64,000 nucleotides of DNA, taken from NCBI GenBank assembly GCA_963749895.1, contig CAVVOG010000003.1, positions 248,001 to 312,000 on the forward strand, given 5' to 3'. This DNA is from AC-51 sp963749895. Its GTDB lineage: Bacteria > Actinomycetota > UBA4738 > HRBIN12. The notes under the pieces are model-generated. The model saw only the letters and a list, made by a program, of their open reading frames with translations. It was not told the origin of the DNA and did no database searches. This document shows positions 16,883 through 24,973 of the stretch, piece by piece (positions within the stretch are counted from its first letter, which is position 1; the number at the start of each line of letters is the position of its first letter). The position numbers and the translations under genes were made by a program.

Positions 16883-18288
16883 CCGAGGCGGGCGGGTTCC
16901 CGTTCGATCCGTCTCCCGAGGAGATGCGGGCGATGGGCTCCGCGGTCCTGGACGAGCTGATCGCCTGGATCGGCGGGCTGGAGGATGCGCCCGCCGAGGC
17001 GACCGAGCACGCCCTGACCGTCGCCGAGAAGCTCCGCGCCGCCCCGGCCGAGCGGGGCTCGGAGGACTTCCGCGGGCTCCTCGACGACGCCATGGAGGCC
17101 GCGCGGCACACGTTCGAGTACAGCGGCCCCGGCTACCTCGCCTACATCCCCGGCGGCGGTCTGTTCACGGCCGCCCTCGCCGAGTTCTTGGCCCAGGGCC
17201 TGAACCGCTACGTGGGCCTGTGGCAACCGAGCCCCGCGATGGTCCAGCTCGAGGAGAACGTCACGCGCTGGCTCTGCTCGCTGTTCGACATGCCCGAGGG
17301 CGCCCAGGGGATCCTCACGAGCGGCGGCTCGATGGCGAACCTCTCGGGGGTCGTCACCGCCCGGCACGCGAAGCTCGGCGAGGACTTCCTGGACGGCACG
17401 TACTACGCGACCGCCCAGACCCACGCGAGCGTCACGAAGGCGGCGATGATCGCCGGGCTCCCGCGCCGCGCGCTCCGCATCGTTCCCACGGACGCGGAGC
17501 TCCGGATGGACCCCGAGGCCCTGCGGGACCTCGTCCGCGCCGACCGCGCGAACGGCCTGAAGCCGTTCCTGGTCGTGCCCTCCGTCGGTACGACGAACAC
17601 CGGCGCCGTGGATCCGCTCGACGCGGTGGCCGACATCGCCACCGACGAAGACCTGTGGATGCACGTCGACGGTGCCTACGGCGGGTTCTTCCAGCTCACC
17701 GACCGGGGCCGGGATCTGTTCCGCGGGGTCGAGCGCGCCGACAGCGTCACCCTCGACCCGCACAAGGGGCTGTTCCTCCCGTACGGGACCGGCGGGCTCG
17801 TGGTCCGCGATCGCGAGGCGCTGCGCGCCGCCCATTTCGAGACGGCCGAGTACCTGCAGGATCTGCCTCCTTCCGGAGACCTGCCGAACTACTCGGAGCT
17901 CTCGCCCGAGCTCTCGCGCGACATGCGGGGCCTCCGGGTGTGGTTCCCGCTCGTCCTGCACGGCGTCGAGCGGTTCCGCGAGGCACTCGACGAGAAGCTC
18001 GACCTGGCCGAGGAGCTCGACCTAACCCTCCGCGCCGACCCGCTCCTCGAGGTCCCGTACGCCACCCAGCTCTCCGTCACGGCGTTCCGCCTGCGCGACG
18101 GCGACGACGACGCGAACAGGGAGCTGCTCGCACGGATCAACGGGACGAAGCGCGTCTTCCTGTCGAGCACGATCCTCGACGACCGGTTCACCTTGCGCGT
18201 GTGCATCGTGAGCCACCGGAGCCACCGCGAGCGCCTGCGCGAGTGCGCCGACATCGTCCGCGAGGCCGCCGCGGCGATCGCGGGGTGA
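16879..18288 (+). CDS. Pyridoxal-phosphate-dependent decarboxylase (aromatic amino acid decarboxylase family)
   Basis: The 469-residue group II decarboxylase has LTSGGSMANLSGVVTARH (phosphate contact), WMHVDGAYGG (PLP Asp and partner) and SVTLDPHKGLFLPYG with the Schiff-base Lys. Family members decarboxylate aromatic amino acids or glutamate; some are aldehyde synthases, so the product is unclear. The N-terminal FEYSGPGYLAYIPGGG segment is typical. The GTG start overlaps DUF2277 by 4 nt. The Fpg-like gene starts 4 nt after the stop. Confidence 0.9.
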   Translation: MTEAGGFPFDPSPEEMRAMGSAVLDELIAWIGGLEDAPAEATEHALTVAEKLRAAPAERGSEDFRGLLDDAMEAARHTFEYSGPGYLAYIPGGGLFTAALAEFLAQGLNRYVGLWQPSPAMVQLEENVTRWLCSLFDMPEGAQGILTSGGSMANLSGVVTARHAKLGEDFLDGTYYATAQTHASVTKAAMIAGLPRRALRIVPTDAELRMDPEALRDLVRADRANGLKPFLVVPSVGTTNTGAVDPLDAVADIATDEDLWMHVDGAYGGFFQLTDRGRDLFRGVERADSVTLDPHKGLFLPYGTGGLVVRDREALRAAHFETAEYLQDLPPSGDLPNYSELSPELSRDMRGLRVWFPLVLHGVERFREALDEKLDLAEELDLTLRADPLLEVPYATQLSVTAFRLRDGDDDANRELLARINGTKRVFLSSTILDDRFTLRVCIVSHRSHRERLRECADIVREAAAAIAG

Positions 18289-18292
18289 GCCT

Positions 18293-19129
18293 GTGCCCGA
18301 GCTCCCCGAGATCCGCGCCCTCGCCGAACGGCTCGACGAGGTGGTCGCCGGCGCCACGTTCGTCCGTGCCGACCCGCTCCAGTTCTCGTCGCTGAAGACG
18401 TACGCGCCGCGCCCCTCCGAGCTCGAGGGCCTCACGGTCACGGGCGTCGCGAACCATGGGAAGTACGTCGTGTTCGGATTCGGGGACGGGAAGCGGACGC
18501 TCGTCCACCTTTCGCAGGGCGGTCGCGTCGACGTCGAGCCGGCGCCGAAGACCACGAAGCCCCGCGGCGCCGTCGTACGGCTGCGGTTCGCGGAGCGCCC
18601 CGCCATCCTCGTGAAGGAGTCCGGGACGCATCGGAAGGCGGCCTGGTGGGTGCTCGCGCCGGGCGACGACGGCCCCCTGGAGAAGCTGGGCCCCGAGATC
18701 CTCACCCCCGAGGCCGACGAGCTGCTCCGAACCTCGACCGACAATCGCCGCGTCCACACGATCCTGCGCGATCAGCGCACGATCGCCGGGATGGGCCGCG
18801 GCTACACCGACGACGCGCTGCACGAGGCCCGGATGTCCCCGACGGCCCAGCTCGCGAAGCTGAAGCCCGACGAACGCGAACGACTGATCGCCTCGATCCA
18901 CACGATCCTCGACGCCGCCCTCGATGCCGAACGGAGGCGCGAGGGCGGTCTCCCCACGAAGCTCGGCGACCACTTCACGGTCCACAACCGGGCTGGGGAG
19001 CCGTGCCCCCGCTGCGGGGCCGACCTCCGCCGCGTCTCCTACGAGGACTACGAGGTCGTCTACTGCCCCGACTGCCAGACGGGCGGCAAGATCCTGGCCG
19101 ATCGTCGCATGTCCCGCCTGCTCCGCTGA
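18293..19129 (+). CDS. Fpg/Nei family DNA glycosylase
   Basis: The 278-residue protein starts MPELPEIRALAERLDEVV, giving the catalytic Pro2 and Glu3. It has ANHGKYVVFGF (the beta-lobe Lys region), then GIGP-like DQRTIAGMGRGYTDDAL in the helix-two-turn-helix part and a C-terminal zinc finger (CPRCG, then CPDCQ). It excises oxidised bases by beta-elimination. The zinc finger spacing and lack of a PGRGT-like ending suggest an actinobacterial Nei/Fpg-like branch rather than MutM itself. The GTG start lies 4 nt after the decarboxylase gene. Confidence 0.85.
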   Translation: MPELPEIRALAERLDEVVAGATFVRADPLQFSSLKTYAPRPSELEGLTVTGVANHGKYVVFGFGDGKRTLVHLSQGGRVDVEPAPKTTKPRGAVVRLRFAERPAILVKESGTHRKAAWWVLAPGDDGPLEKLGPEILTPEADELLRTSTDNRRVHTILRDQRTIAGMGRGYTDDALHEARMSPTAQLAKLKPDERERLIASIHTILDAALDAERRREGGLPTKLGDHFTVHNRAGEPCPRCGADLRRVSYEDYEVVYCPDCQTGGKILADRRMSRLLR

Positions 19130-19156
19130 CCACCTCTCCGGTGCCTCGCCCCCGGG

Positions 19157-19891
19157 TCACACGTCGTCGTCGTTCGCGGGCGCTGATGGCCGCATCGCCT
19201 CGGTGGCCTCGTCGATCGCCTCGTCGATCTCCTCCTCGGAGCGGTCGGTCTGCTCGGCGACGCGGTCGAGGTAGGTGGCGACGAGGTCGTCGTCGACGCC
19301 ATCCCACAGCGCGACCCCGGCGGCGGCTGCGCGCCACGCCTCGTCCGAGGAGCCGGCGCGGCGGCTCATCACGTCGAGCACGTGGTCGGCCTCACCGCGC
19401 GCGCCACAACGGGCAAGCGCGTGGGCCAGGTCGAGGAGCTGCTGCTGCGGGGCGCGCTCCGGCCGGACGGCCTCCGTGAAGGCCTCGTATCCCCGGCCGA
19501 GGTGGCCGAGGACCGCGTCGGCCGGTCCGCCGCGCAGCTCTTCGGCTCGCGCGCGGTAGAGGGGCACGATCAGCGGGTCGGCTGCACGTCCGATCGGGTC
19601 GTCGAGCTCGCGATCGACCAGCTCGGGCCGCCCCTCGGCCACCAGCGAGTCGAGCGAAAGCAGCCACAGGTCCTGGTCGAAGCCCGCCGCTCGGAGACCG
19701 TCGCGCGCCACCGCGCCGGCCTCGCTCCACCGCTCGAGGGCCGCCAGCGCGCCTCCCTGGAGGAACCAGAGCTCGGGATCGTCGGGGTCGCGTTCGGTGG
19801 CGCGCCGATAGACCTCGAGCCCGGCCGCCACGTCTATCCAGTCGTGGGACGCCTCGGCCGCCTCACGCTGGATCCGTTCCCACCGGCTCAC
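19157..19891 (-). CDS. TPR-like hypothetical protein
   Basis: The 244-residue soluble protein is made of helical repeats: LEVYRRATERDPDDPELWFLQGGAL looks like one tetratricopeptide unit and further pairs of helices follow. The acidic tail ends DDDV. It probably binds a protein partner; no enzyme motif is visible. The GTG start is chosen because a TAGGCT -10 box lies 8 nt upstream. It is divergent from the GNAT gene only 37 bp away. Confidence 0.6.
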   Translation of the reverse strand: MSRWERIQREAAEASHDWIDVAAGLEVYRRATERDPDDPELWFLQGGALAALERWSEAGAVARDGLRAAGFDQDLWLLSLDSLVAEGRPELVDRELDDPIGRAADPLIVPLYRARAEELRGGPADAVLGHLGRGYEAFTEAVRPERAPQQQLLDLAHALARCGARGEADHVLDVMSRRAGSSDEAWRAAAAGVALWDGVDDDLVATYLDRVAEQTDRSEEEIDEAIDEATEAMRPSAPANDDDV

Positions 19892-19899
19892 GACGCGGG

Positions 19900-19905
19900 A
19901 GCCTA
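19900..19905 (-). promoter_or_regulatory. Putative -10 box, leaderless TPR-like gene
   Basis: TAGGCT on the minus strand ends 8 nt before the GTG at 19891, with no ribosome site. Confidence 0.5.
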
Positions 19906-19928
19906 TCCCGATGAGAGACTCCCTCGTC

Positions 19929-20414
19929 ATGGAACCCGCGATCCGTCCGTATCGTGCCGACGATGCATCCGAGGTGGTCGCTCTCTCGCTGCGTGCGTGG
20001 GCGACGGTGCACGACTCGATGCGCGCGGTCATGGGGGAGGAGGTTTTCGGCCGGCTGTACGGCGACGACTGGCGGGCGCGCCAACGCAGCGACGTCGAGG
20101 AAGCTCTGGCGGACCCAGACATGGAGGTATGGGTCGCCGAGGGGGATGGAGCCGTCGTGGGGTTCGTCGCCGCGATCGTGAAGCCCGACGAGCATCTCGG
20201 CGAGATCTACATGCTCGCCGTCGACCCCGATCGACAGAACCGTGGACTCGGGACCCGGCTGACCGACGTCGCGACCGACTGGATACGCGCCGCCGGGATG
20301 CCCGTCGCCATGGTCTCGACGGGCGGTGACGAGGGCCACGCGCCGGCCCGGCGTACGTACGAGAAGGCCGGCTACTCGCCGTTCCCGGCCGCCCACTACC
20401 TGAAGGCTCTCTAG
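19929..20414 (+). CDS. GNAT family N-acetyltransferase
   Basis: The 161-residue acetyltransferase shows EIYMLAVDPDRQNRGLGTRLTDVA, the acetyl-CoA binding motif A with Q/RxxGxG, and the C-terminal ARRTYEKAGYSPFPAAHYLK typical of the fold. The substrate is unknown. The second ATG (19929) is chosen because a GAGACT -10-like box lies 8 nt upstream; an ATG at 19911 is an alternative. The MFS gene follows 18 nt after the stop and may be co-transcribed. Confidence 0.85.
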   Translation: MEPAIRPYRADDASEVVALSLRAWATVHDSMRAVMGEEVFGRLYGDDWRARQRSDVEEALADPDMEVWVAEGDGAVVGFVAAIVKPDEHLGEIYMLAVDPDRQNRGLGTRLTDVATDWIRAAGMPVAMVSTGGDEGHAPARRTYEKAGYSPFPAAHYLKAL

Positions 20415-20432
20415 GGCAGCGATCACGCCGCG

Positions 20433-21734
20433 ATGGATCACCTGGAGCCGCCTCTCGCCGATCCGGGGCCCGAGGAACCGAGGGGTCTGCTCGCGCGTGC
20501 CCGCGGGCACCTGATGGACCTGACGCCGCTCAAGATCTCGAGGGACTTCCGGCGGCTGTTCATCGGACGCTCGATCTCGGACTTCGGCGACGAGGTGATC
20601 GCGGTCGTGATCCCGTTCCAGGTGTTCGACCTGACGGGCTCGACGCTCGCGGTCGGGCTGCTCGGGCTCGCGCAGCTCGTGCCCGTGTTCGTCGCGCCGA
20701 TCGTCGGGGGAGCGGTGGCCGACGCGCTCGAGCGACGGAGGCTCGTGATCATCACGCATGTGCTGCTCGTCGGGCTGTCGCTCGTGATGGCGTTCAACGC
20801 CTCACTCGACGAGCCGCTCGTGTGGCCGCTGTACGTGTTCGCGTTCATCTCGGCGGCGCTCTACACGTTCAACCGGCCGGCGCTCGACACGTGGCCCGCG
20901 CGGCTGCTGGAGCCGAAGCTGCTGCCGTCGGCGAACGCGGTCGAGTGGAGCCTCGGGACGCTCGACTCGATGGCGGCGCCGATCGCCGCCGGGTTCATGC
21001 TCGCCACGATCGGGCCCACCGGTGCCTTCGTGTTCGACGCCTTCACGTTCGTGGCGGTGATCGCGATGGTTGCCCGGATGAAGCCCTCGCCCGGCCATGA
21101 CGACGTCGAGGTCAGCTGGGAGGCGATCAAGGAGGGGTTCCGCTTCTTGAAGGGGAAGCGCAACGTGCAGTCGGTGTTCCTGGCCGACCTGAACGCGATG
21201 ATCTTCGGGTTCCCGGTCGCGCTGTTCCCCGCGGTCGCGCTGTCGTTCGGCGGCGAGGCACGGCAGGAGGAGGTGCTCGGCTTCCTGTTCGCTGCGCCGG
21301 CGGCCGGCGCCTTCCTCGGCACGCTGTTCTCCGGCCGCGCGAAGCACGTGCGGTACCAGGGCCGCGCGATCCTCGTGGCGATCACGATCTGGGGTGCGGC
21401 CATCGTCGGGTTCGGGCTGTCCGAGACCCTGTGGATCTCGCTCGTGATGCTCGCGATCGCGGGCGCGGGCGACCTGGTGAGCGGCTTGTTCCGCTCCGCG
21501 ATCCTGCAGACCGCGGTCGAGGACCGCTACCGAGGACGCCTCGACGGGATCGGCATGGCGGTGTGGGCGACCGGCCCCTCGCTCGGTGACGTCGAATCCG
21601 GGGTGGTGGCGAGCATCACGACCGTGCCCTTCTCGATCGTCTCCGGCGGGGTGCTGACGATCGTCGGCGTCGGACTCCTGCGGTGGTTCGCTCCGGGGTT
21701 CTGGCGCTACGACGCGAGGGACCCGACTCCATAG
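20433..21734 (+). CDS. MFS transporter (EntS/MFS_3 type)
   Basis: The 433-residue membrane protein has about 12 hydrophobic helices. The N-terminal cytosolic stretch ends FRRLFIGRSISDFGDEV, followed by helix 2-3 loop GGAVADALERRRLVI, the MFS motif A. This layout is that of the MFS_3/EntS group of exporters. It has an unusually long N-terminal tail of about 45 residues before helix 1. The substrate is unknown. It follows a GNAT gene by 18 nt, so it may export an acetylated product, but that is a guess. Confidence 0.85.
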   Translation: MDHLEPPLADPGPEEPRGLLARARGHLMDLTPLKISRDFRRLFIGRSISDFGDEVIAVVIPFQVFDLTGSTLAVGLLGLAQLVPVFVAPIVGGAVADALERRRLVIITHVLLVGLSLVMAFNASLDEPLVWPLYVFAFISAALYTFNRPALDTWPARLLEPKLLPSANAVEWSLGTLDSMAAPIAAGFMLATIGPTGAFVFDAFTFVAVIAMVARMKPSPGHDDVEVSWEAIKEGFRFLKGKRNVQSVFLADLNAMIFGFPVALFPAVALSFGGEARQEEVLGFLFAAPAAGAFLGTLFSGRAKHVRYQGRAILVAITIWGAAIVGFGLSETLWISLVMLAIAGAGDLVSGLFRSAILQTAVEDRYRGRLDGIGMAVWATGPSLGDVESGVVASITTVPFSIVSGGVLTIVGVGLLRWFAPGFWRYDARDPTP

Positions 21735-21777
21735 GTGCGGGTCACTCGCCGCGCGCTGCCATGAGGCCCTGCCCGCC

Positions 21778-21783
21778 TATGCT
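21778..21783 (+). promoter_or_regulatory. Putative -10 box for the DHFR-like gene
   Basis: TATGCT lies 77 nt before the ATG at 21861 in a 126-bp gap that otherwise holds nothing I can identify. Confidence 0.35.
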
Positions 21784-21860
21784 GTCGCTCCAGCGATGAG
21801 GCCGCGCCAGGCGCGGAGCCGACACGCGGTCCCCGGACGATCCGAGATGGAGCTCTGATC

Positions 21861-22427
21861 ATGAGGAAGCTGATCGCGACGGTGTTCAACTACTCGCTCG
21901 ACGGCCTCCTCGCCGACGAGGGCACCGAGTTCTGGAAGTTCTGCTTCGACCTGCCCGAGAACCGTGAGCCCGACGACCCGGTGCAACTCGAGTTCCTCCA
22001 GGGCGCGTACGCGCACCTCATGGGCCGCACCGCCTACGAGGGCATCTCCAGGGCCATGACGACGACGGCCGCCGACCACCCGTTCGCCGACATCTTGAAC
22101 GCCGGGCGCAAGGTCGTCTTCTCCCGGACCCTGGAGACGGCCGAGTGGGCCAACACCACGATCGCCGCGGGTGACACGACCGAAGTGATCGACAGGCTCA
22201 GGCATGGCGGCGACGGCTACATCGTGGTCTGGGGCGGCGTCCGCCTCTGGCGGTCGCTCATGCAGCTCGACCTGGTCGACGAGCTCCGGCTGAGCCTGTT
22301 CCCCTACGTCGCAGGCGAGGGCACCCGGCTGTTCGACGGCGTCCCGACGTCCTACCGACTCGACCTGATCTCCAGCTCCGCCTCCGGCAGTGGCATCGTC
22401 GAGCTGCGCTATCGGCGGCATCGCTGA
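21861..22427 (+). CDS. Dihydrofolate reductase-like (RibD C-terminal) protein
   Basis: The 188-residue protein has the DHFR/RibD_C fold: MRKLIATVFNYSLDGLLAD at the N-terminus, AHLMGRTAYEGISRAM in the middle, then IVVWGGVRLWRSLMQLDLVDELRLSLFPYVAGEGTRLF. The WGG..L...L...LVDE motif binds NADPH. These YyaP/RibD_C proteins are common in actinomycetes and soil bacteria; substrates are mostly unknown and few act as true DHFR. The ribosome site is weak (GGAG). Confidence 0.85.
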   Translation: MRKLIATVFNYSLDGLLADEGTEFWKFCFDLPENREPDDPVQLEFLQGAYAHLMGRTAYEGISRAMTTTAADHPFADILNAGRKVVFSRTLETAEWANTTIAAGDTTEVIDRLRHGGDGYIVVWGGVRLWRSLMQLDLVDELRLSLFPYVAGEGTRLFDGVPTSYRLDLISSSASGSGIVELRYRRHR

Positions 22428-22488
22428 GGCCGCCGTCCAGTTGTCGGGGTTGATCACGCTTTCGCGGATCCTGGAAAAGTCGACGCGC

Positions 22489-22704
22489 GTGGAAGCGGTC
22501 GAGGCTCAGGCGGTCGTCGAGGTGCGGCTCGACGAAAGCTTCTTCCGGGTGCGGATCGAGCGGGCGAGCGAGCTCGAGGTCCGCTACCTGCGGGCGATGG
22601 CCGAGCTCAGCGCAGGACCGCAAGGAGCGGCCGACGTCGCGGCGGCGCTGGGGCGTCGGACGACGCAGCTCGGCCCGGTCCGCTCGCGCCTGATCGACAA
22701 CGGC
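22489..22704 (+). pseudogene. Remnant of an AAA-type ATPase gene (C-terminal winged-helix part)
   Basis: About 72 codons encode RLDESFFRVRIERASELEVRYLRAMAEL followed by ALGRRTTQLGPVRSRLIDNG. This resembles the C-terminal end of a family of ORC/NACHT-like ATPases with AxxLGRxxxxLxPxRxxLIxxG. The ATPase core is missing upstream and the sequence loses similarity after DNG, just before the stop of the convergent hydrolase gene. No start or ribosome site fits. It looks like debris of a deleted gene. The family match is from memory of the motif and could be wrong. Confidence 0.5.
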
Positions 22705-22708
22705 CGCC

Positions 22709-23305
22709 CTACCCACCAGGCGACGGTCTGGCCGCGTTCATGCGCTCCAGGAAGGCCAGGGTGCGTTCCAGCAGTATGCCCGCGGCCGCCGGGTCGTGGT
22801 CCGCGAGGCTCGCATCGGCGAACAGGTGCCCCGAGCCGGGGTACACGAACAGCTCGGCGAGGTCGACCTCGGAGGCCAACGCCCTGGCCACCGGGAGGTC
22901 CTCCTCGGCCCAGGGGTCGTCCTGCATGAAGTGGAGCTGGACGGGGACGTCGGCGGGCCAGGGACCGCCGAACTCCGAGGGCGGGACGCACCCGTGGTAC
23001 AGCAGCGCGCCCCGCACGCCGGGCCGCGTCTGCGCCACCGCCTGCGCGGGTAGCACGCCGAGCGAGAACCCCGCGACCACGACGTCGGGGGGCAGGTCCT
23101 GGGCGGCGGTCACGCCGCGCTCGACGATCTGGCCGAAGCCGGTCGCCGCAGCGAAGGCGACGCCCTCGTCGAGGTCGGTGAACGTCCGCCCCCCGTAGAG
23201 ATCGGGCGTATGCACGCGGTGGCCGCCCGCCCGCAGGTCGTCGGCGAACCGCAGGAACCCGTCCGTTCGCCCGTGCGCGTGGTGGAAGAGCAGGATCGTC
23301 GCCAT
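22709..23305 (-). CDS. Dienelactone hydrolase family protein
   Basis: The 198-residue alpha/beta hydrolase has ATILLFHHAHGRTDGF (oxyanion strand), the nucleophile elbow AGFSLG, acid MQDDPWAEE and a final GSGHLFAD with the His. Size and layout match the DLH family, but the nucleophile is Ser rather than the Cys of classical dienelactone hydrolase, so the substrate may be another ester or lactone. The ATG is set by a TAGGGT -10 box 7 nt upstream. It faces the ATPase remnant. Confidence 0.85.
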   Translation of the reverse strand: MATILLFHHAHGRTDGFLRFADDLRAGGHRVHTPDLYGGRTFTDLDEGVAFAAATGFGQIVERGVTAAQDLPPDVVVAGFSLGVLPAQAVAQTRPGVRGALLYHGCVPPSEFGGPWPADVPVQLHFMQDDPWAEEDLPVARALASEVDLAELFVYPGSGHLFADASLADHDPAAAGILLERTLAFLERMNAARPSPGG

Positions 23306-23312
23306 GGGACCG

Positions 23313-23318
23313 ACCCTA
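23313..23318 (-). promoter_or_regulatory. Putative -10 box, leaderless hydrolase gene
   Basis: TAGGGT on the minus strand ends 7 nt before the ATG at 23305. Confidence 0.45.
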
Positions 23319-23394
23319 CCGGTCACCCGAACCGCTTGCCGCGGGCCCGCGCGTGGGTTCAGATAGCCGCATCCACCGACCCGCAGGAGGAGCG

Positions 23395-23874
23395 TTGCTC
23401 GCGTACACCGAGGGCGTCTACGAGACGCTGAAGTACATCCACATCCTGGCCGCGATCGTCTGGGTCGGCACCGGTCTGTACTTCCAGTATCAGGCCACGC
23501 GCCTGAACCGGATCGGCGACGCCGAGCGGATGGCGGCCTTCACGAAGGACATCGAGTTCACGGGCAAGAGCCTGATGCTGCCCGCGTCGATCCTGGTCCT
23601 CGTGATGGGCATCGCGATGGTGCTCTACGCCCCGTTCCTGGAGTTCGAGGACGCGTGGATCGCGATCGGGTTGCTCGGATCGATCGCGACGGCGGTCACG
23701 GGGTCGGTCGTGATCGGCCCGACCGCCGGCAAGGTCGGCCGGTTGATCGAGGAGCAGGGTCCGGGCACCCCCGAGGTCCAGGCGGCCACGAAGAAGATCT
23801 TCACGGTCTCCAGGATCGACCAGGTCGTGCTGCTCGTCGTGATCGCCGTGATGGTCTACAAGCCCGGCGCGTGA
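23395..23874 (+). CDS. DUF2269 family membrane protein
   Basis: The 159-residue protein has four hydrophobic helices (ETLKYIHILAAIVWVGTG; SILVLVMGIAMVLYA; IAIGLLGSIATAVTG; VVLLVVIAVMVYKPG). The HILAAIVWVGTG start and GKxxxL-like loop are typical of DUF2269, of unknown role. TTG is chosen as start because AGGAGGAGCG lies directly before it; an in-frame ATG at 23353 lies upstream without a site. It converges with the membrane protein gene at 23879, only 4 nt away. Confidence 0.75.
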   Translation: MLAYTEGVYETLKYIHILAAIVWVGTGLYFQYQATRLNRIGDAERMAAFTKDIEFTGKSLMLPASILVLVMGIAMVLYAPFLEFEDAWIAIGLLGSIATAVTGSVVIGPTAGKVGRLIEEQGPGTPEVQAATKKIFTVSRIDQVVLLVVIAVMVYKPGA

Positions 23875-23878
23875 GGCC

Positions 23879-24970
23879 TCACCGGGCCGGCGACCGGCGG
23901 AGGGCGCGTGGCGCCGTGGTTCGGTCGCCGGCCCGGTCGCTCGACCACTCGGCCGGTGGGGCCGTCGTGATGTCGGCCAGGGCGAGCAGGACCGTGTCGT
24001 AGTTCACCCGCCATCCGGCGAAGTCGCGCCACGCCTGCTCGCGGTCGGCCTTCAGTGGCACGCCCGCCTCATCGAGGGTCGTGATCGTCGCTTCCCACTC
24101 TTCGCGCGTGACCGAGATCGGGTCGCCGGGGGAGGGGTTCGGGTCGTACGGGATCTGGAAGAAGTCCGCGATCCTGCGCAGGCACAGGTAGCCGGCGCGG
24201 ATCATGAACTCGGCCTCGACGTCGCGCGGGACGTCGACGCTCGAGAGGGTCAGGGCGGCCCCGTCGAGCACCGCGCCGCTCGCCGTCACCCACGAGTGAT
24301 CGGGCTGCGGCGAGCGCAGGAACACGAGCGCGGGGAGCGACGTGTGGGTCTCTTCGACGTCGACGAACCAGCGCTCCCACTCGGTCCACACCCCGTGGAG
24401 CTCGTCGATCCGCTCGAGCACCCAGTGTCGCCAGATCATCTCGCGTCCGGACGGAGGCTCCCCGGCCCGCACGGACAGCGCCGTCACCCCGAGCTCGCGC
24501 CGGGAGAACGCCGTGTAGATCGACGGCAGGTACGTGATCAGCAGGGCCAGCAGGAACAGACCCGTCAGGGCCTCGAGGAACACGAGCCACATGTCGAGCG
24601 CAACCTCGGGGCGGACCATCCCGAGGGTCAGCAGCGACGAGCCGGACAGCTCGAACGCCTCGACCGGCCCTCGGTCCTCGATCGCCCAGAAGATCAGCGC
24701 GAACCCGGTGAAGACCATGCCGAGCCAGACCCCCAGCGTCGCGACGAGGCTGACCGGTGCGTACGAGGCCAGGACCCGGTCCCGCCGCGCGTACGCCGCC
24801 GAGCGCGGTGCGAGCACCAGGTAGAGGCGGCGCATCACGAGGAACACGATCCTGGTCACCTGCGACGCGGCCGCGCGGGGGATCACGACGGTCTTGATCG
24901 CCGAGACGACCGCCGCCCCGACCAGCAGGGCCCCGAAGGCGACACCCAGGACCTGCAGGACGGTGTCCAC
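23879..24970 (-). CDS. Membrane protein with a two-helix, pore-like N-terminal part
   Basis: The 363-residue protein has helices at about 5-28, 72-96 and 124-150, with SGSSLLTLGMVRP (109-121) between the last two. That resembles the pore loop of two-helix potassium channels, though the canonical TVGYG is replaced by LTLGM. The remaining 200 residues are soluble. It may be a channel-like protein but selectivity cannot be inferred. The GTG start lies 3 nt after the end of the DHA2 transporter gene, so it is the last gene of that operon. Confidence 0.6.
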   Translation of the reverse strand: MDTVLQVLGVAFGALLVGAAVVSAIKTVVIPRAAASQVTRIVFLVMRRLYLVLAPRSAAYARRDRVLASYAPVSLVATLGVWLGMVFTGFALIFWAIEDRGPVEAFELSGSSLLTLGMVRPEVALDMWLVFLEALTGLFLLALLITYLPSIYTAFSRRELGVTALSVRAGEPPSGREMIWRHWVLERIDELHGVWTEWERWFVDVEETHTSLPALVFLRSPQPDHSWVTASGAVLDGAALTLSSVDVPRDVEAEFMIRAGYLCLRRIADFFQIPYDPNPSPGDPISVTREEWEATITTLDEAGVPLKADREQAWRDFAGWRVNYDTVLLALADITTAPPAEWSSDRAGDRTTAPRALRRSPAR

Positions 24971-24973
24971 GAC

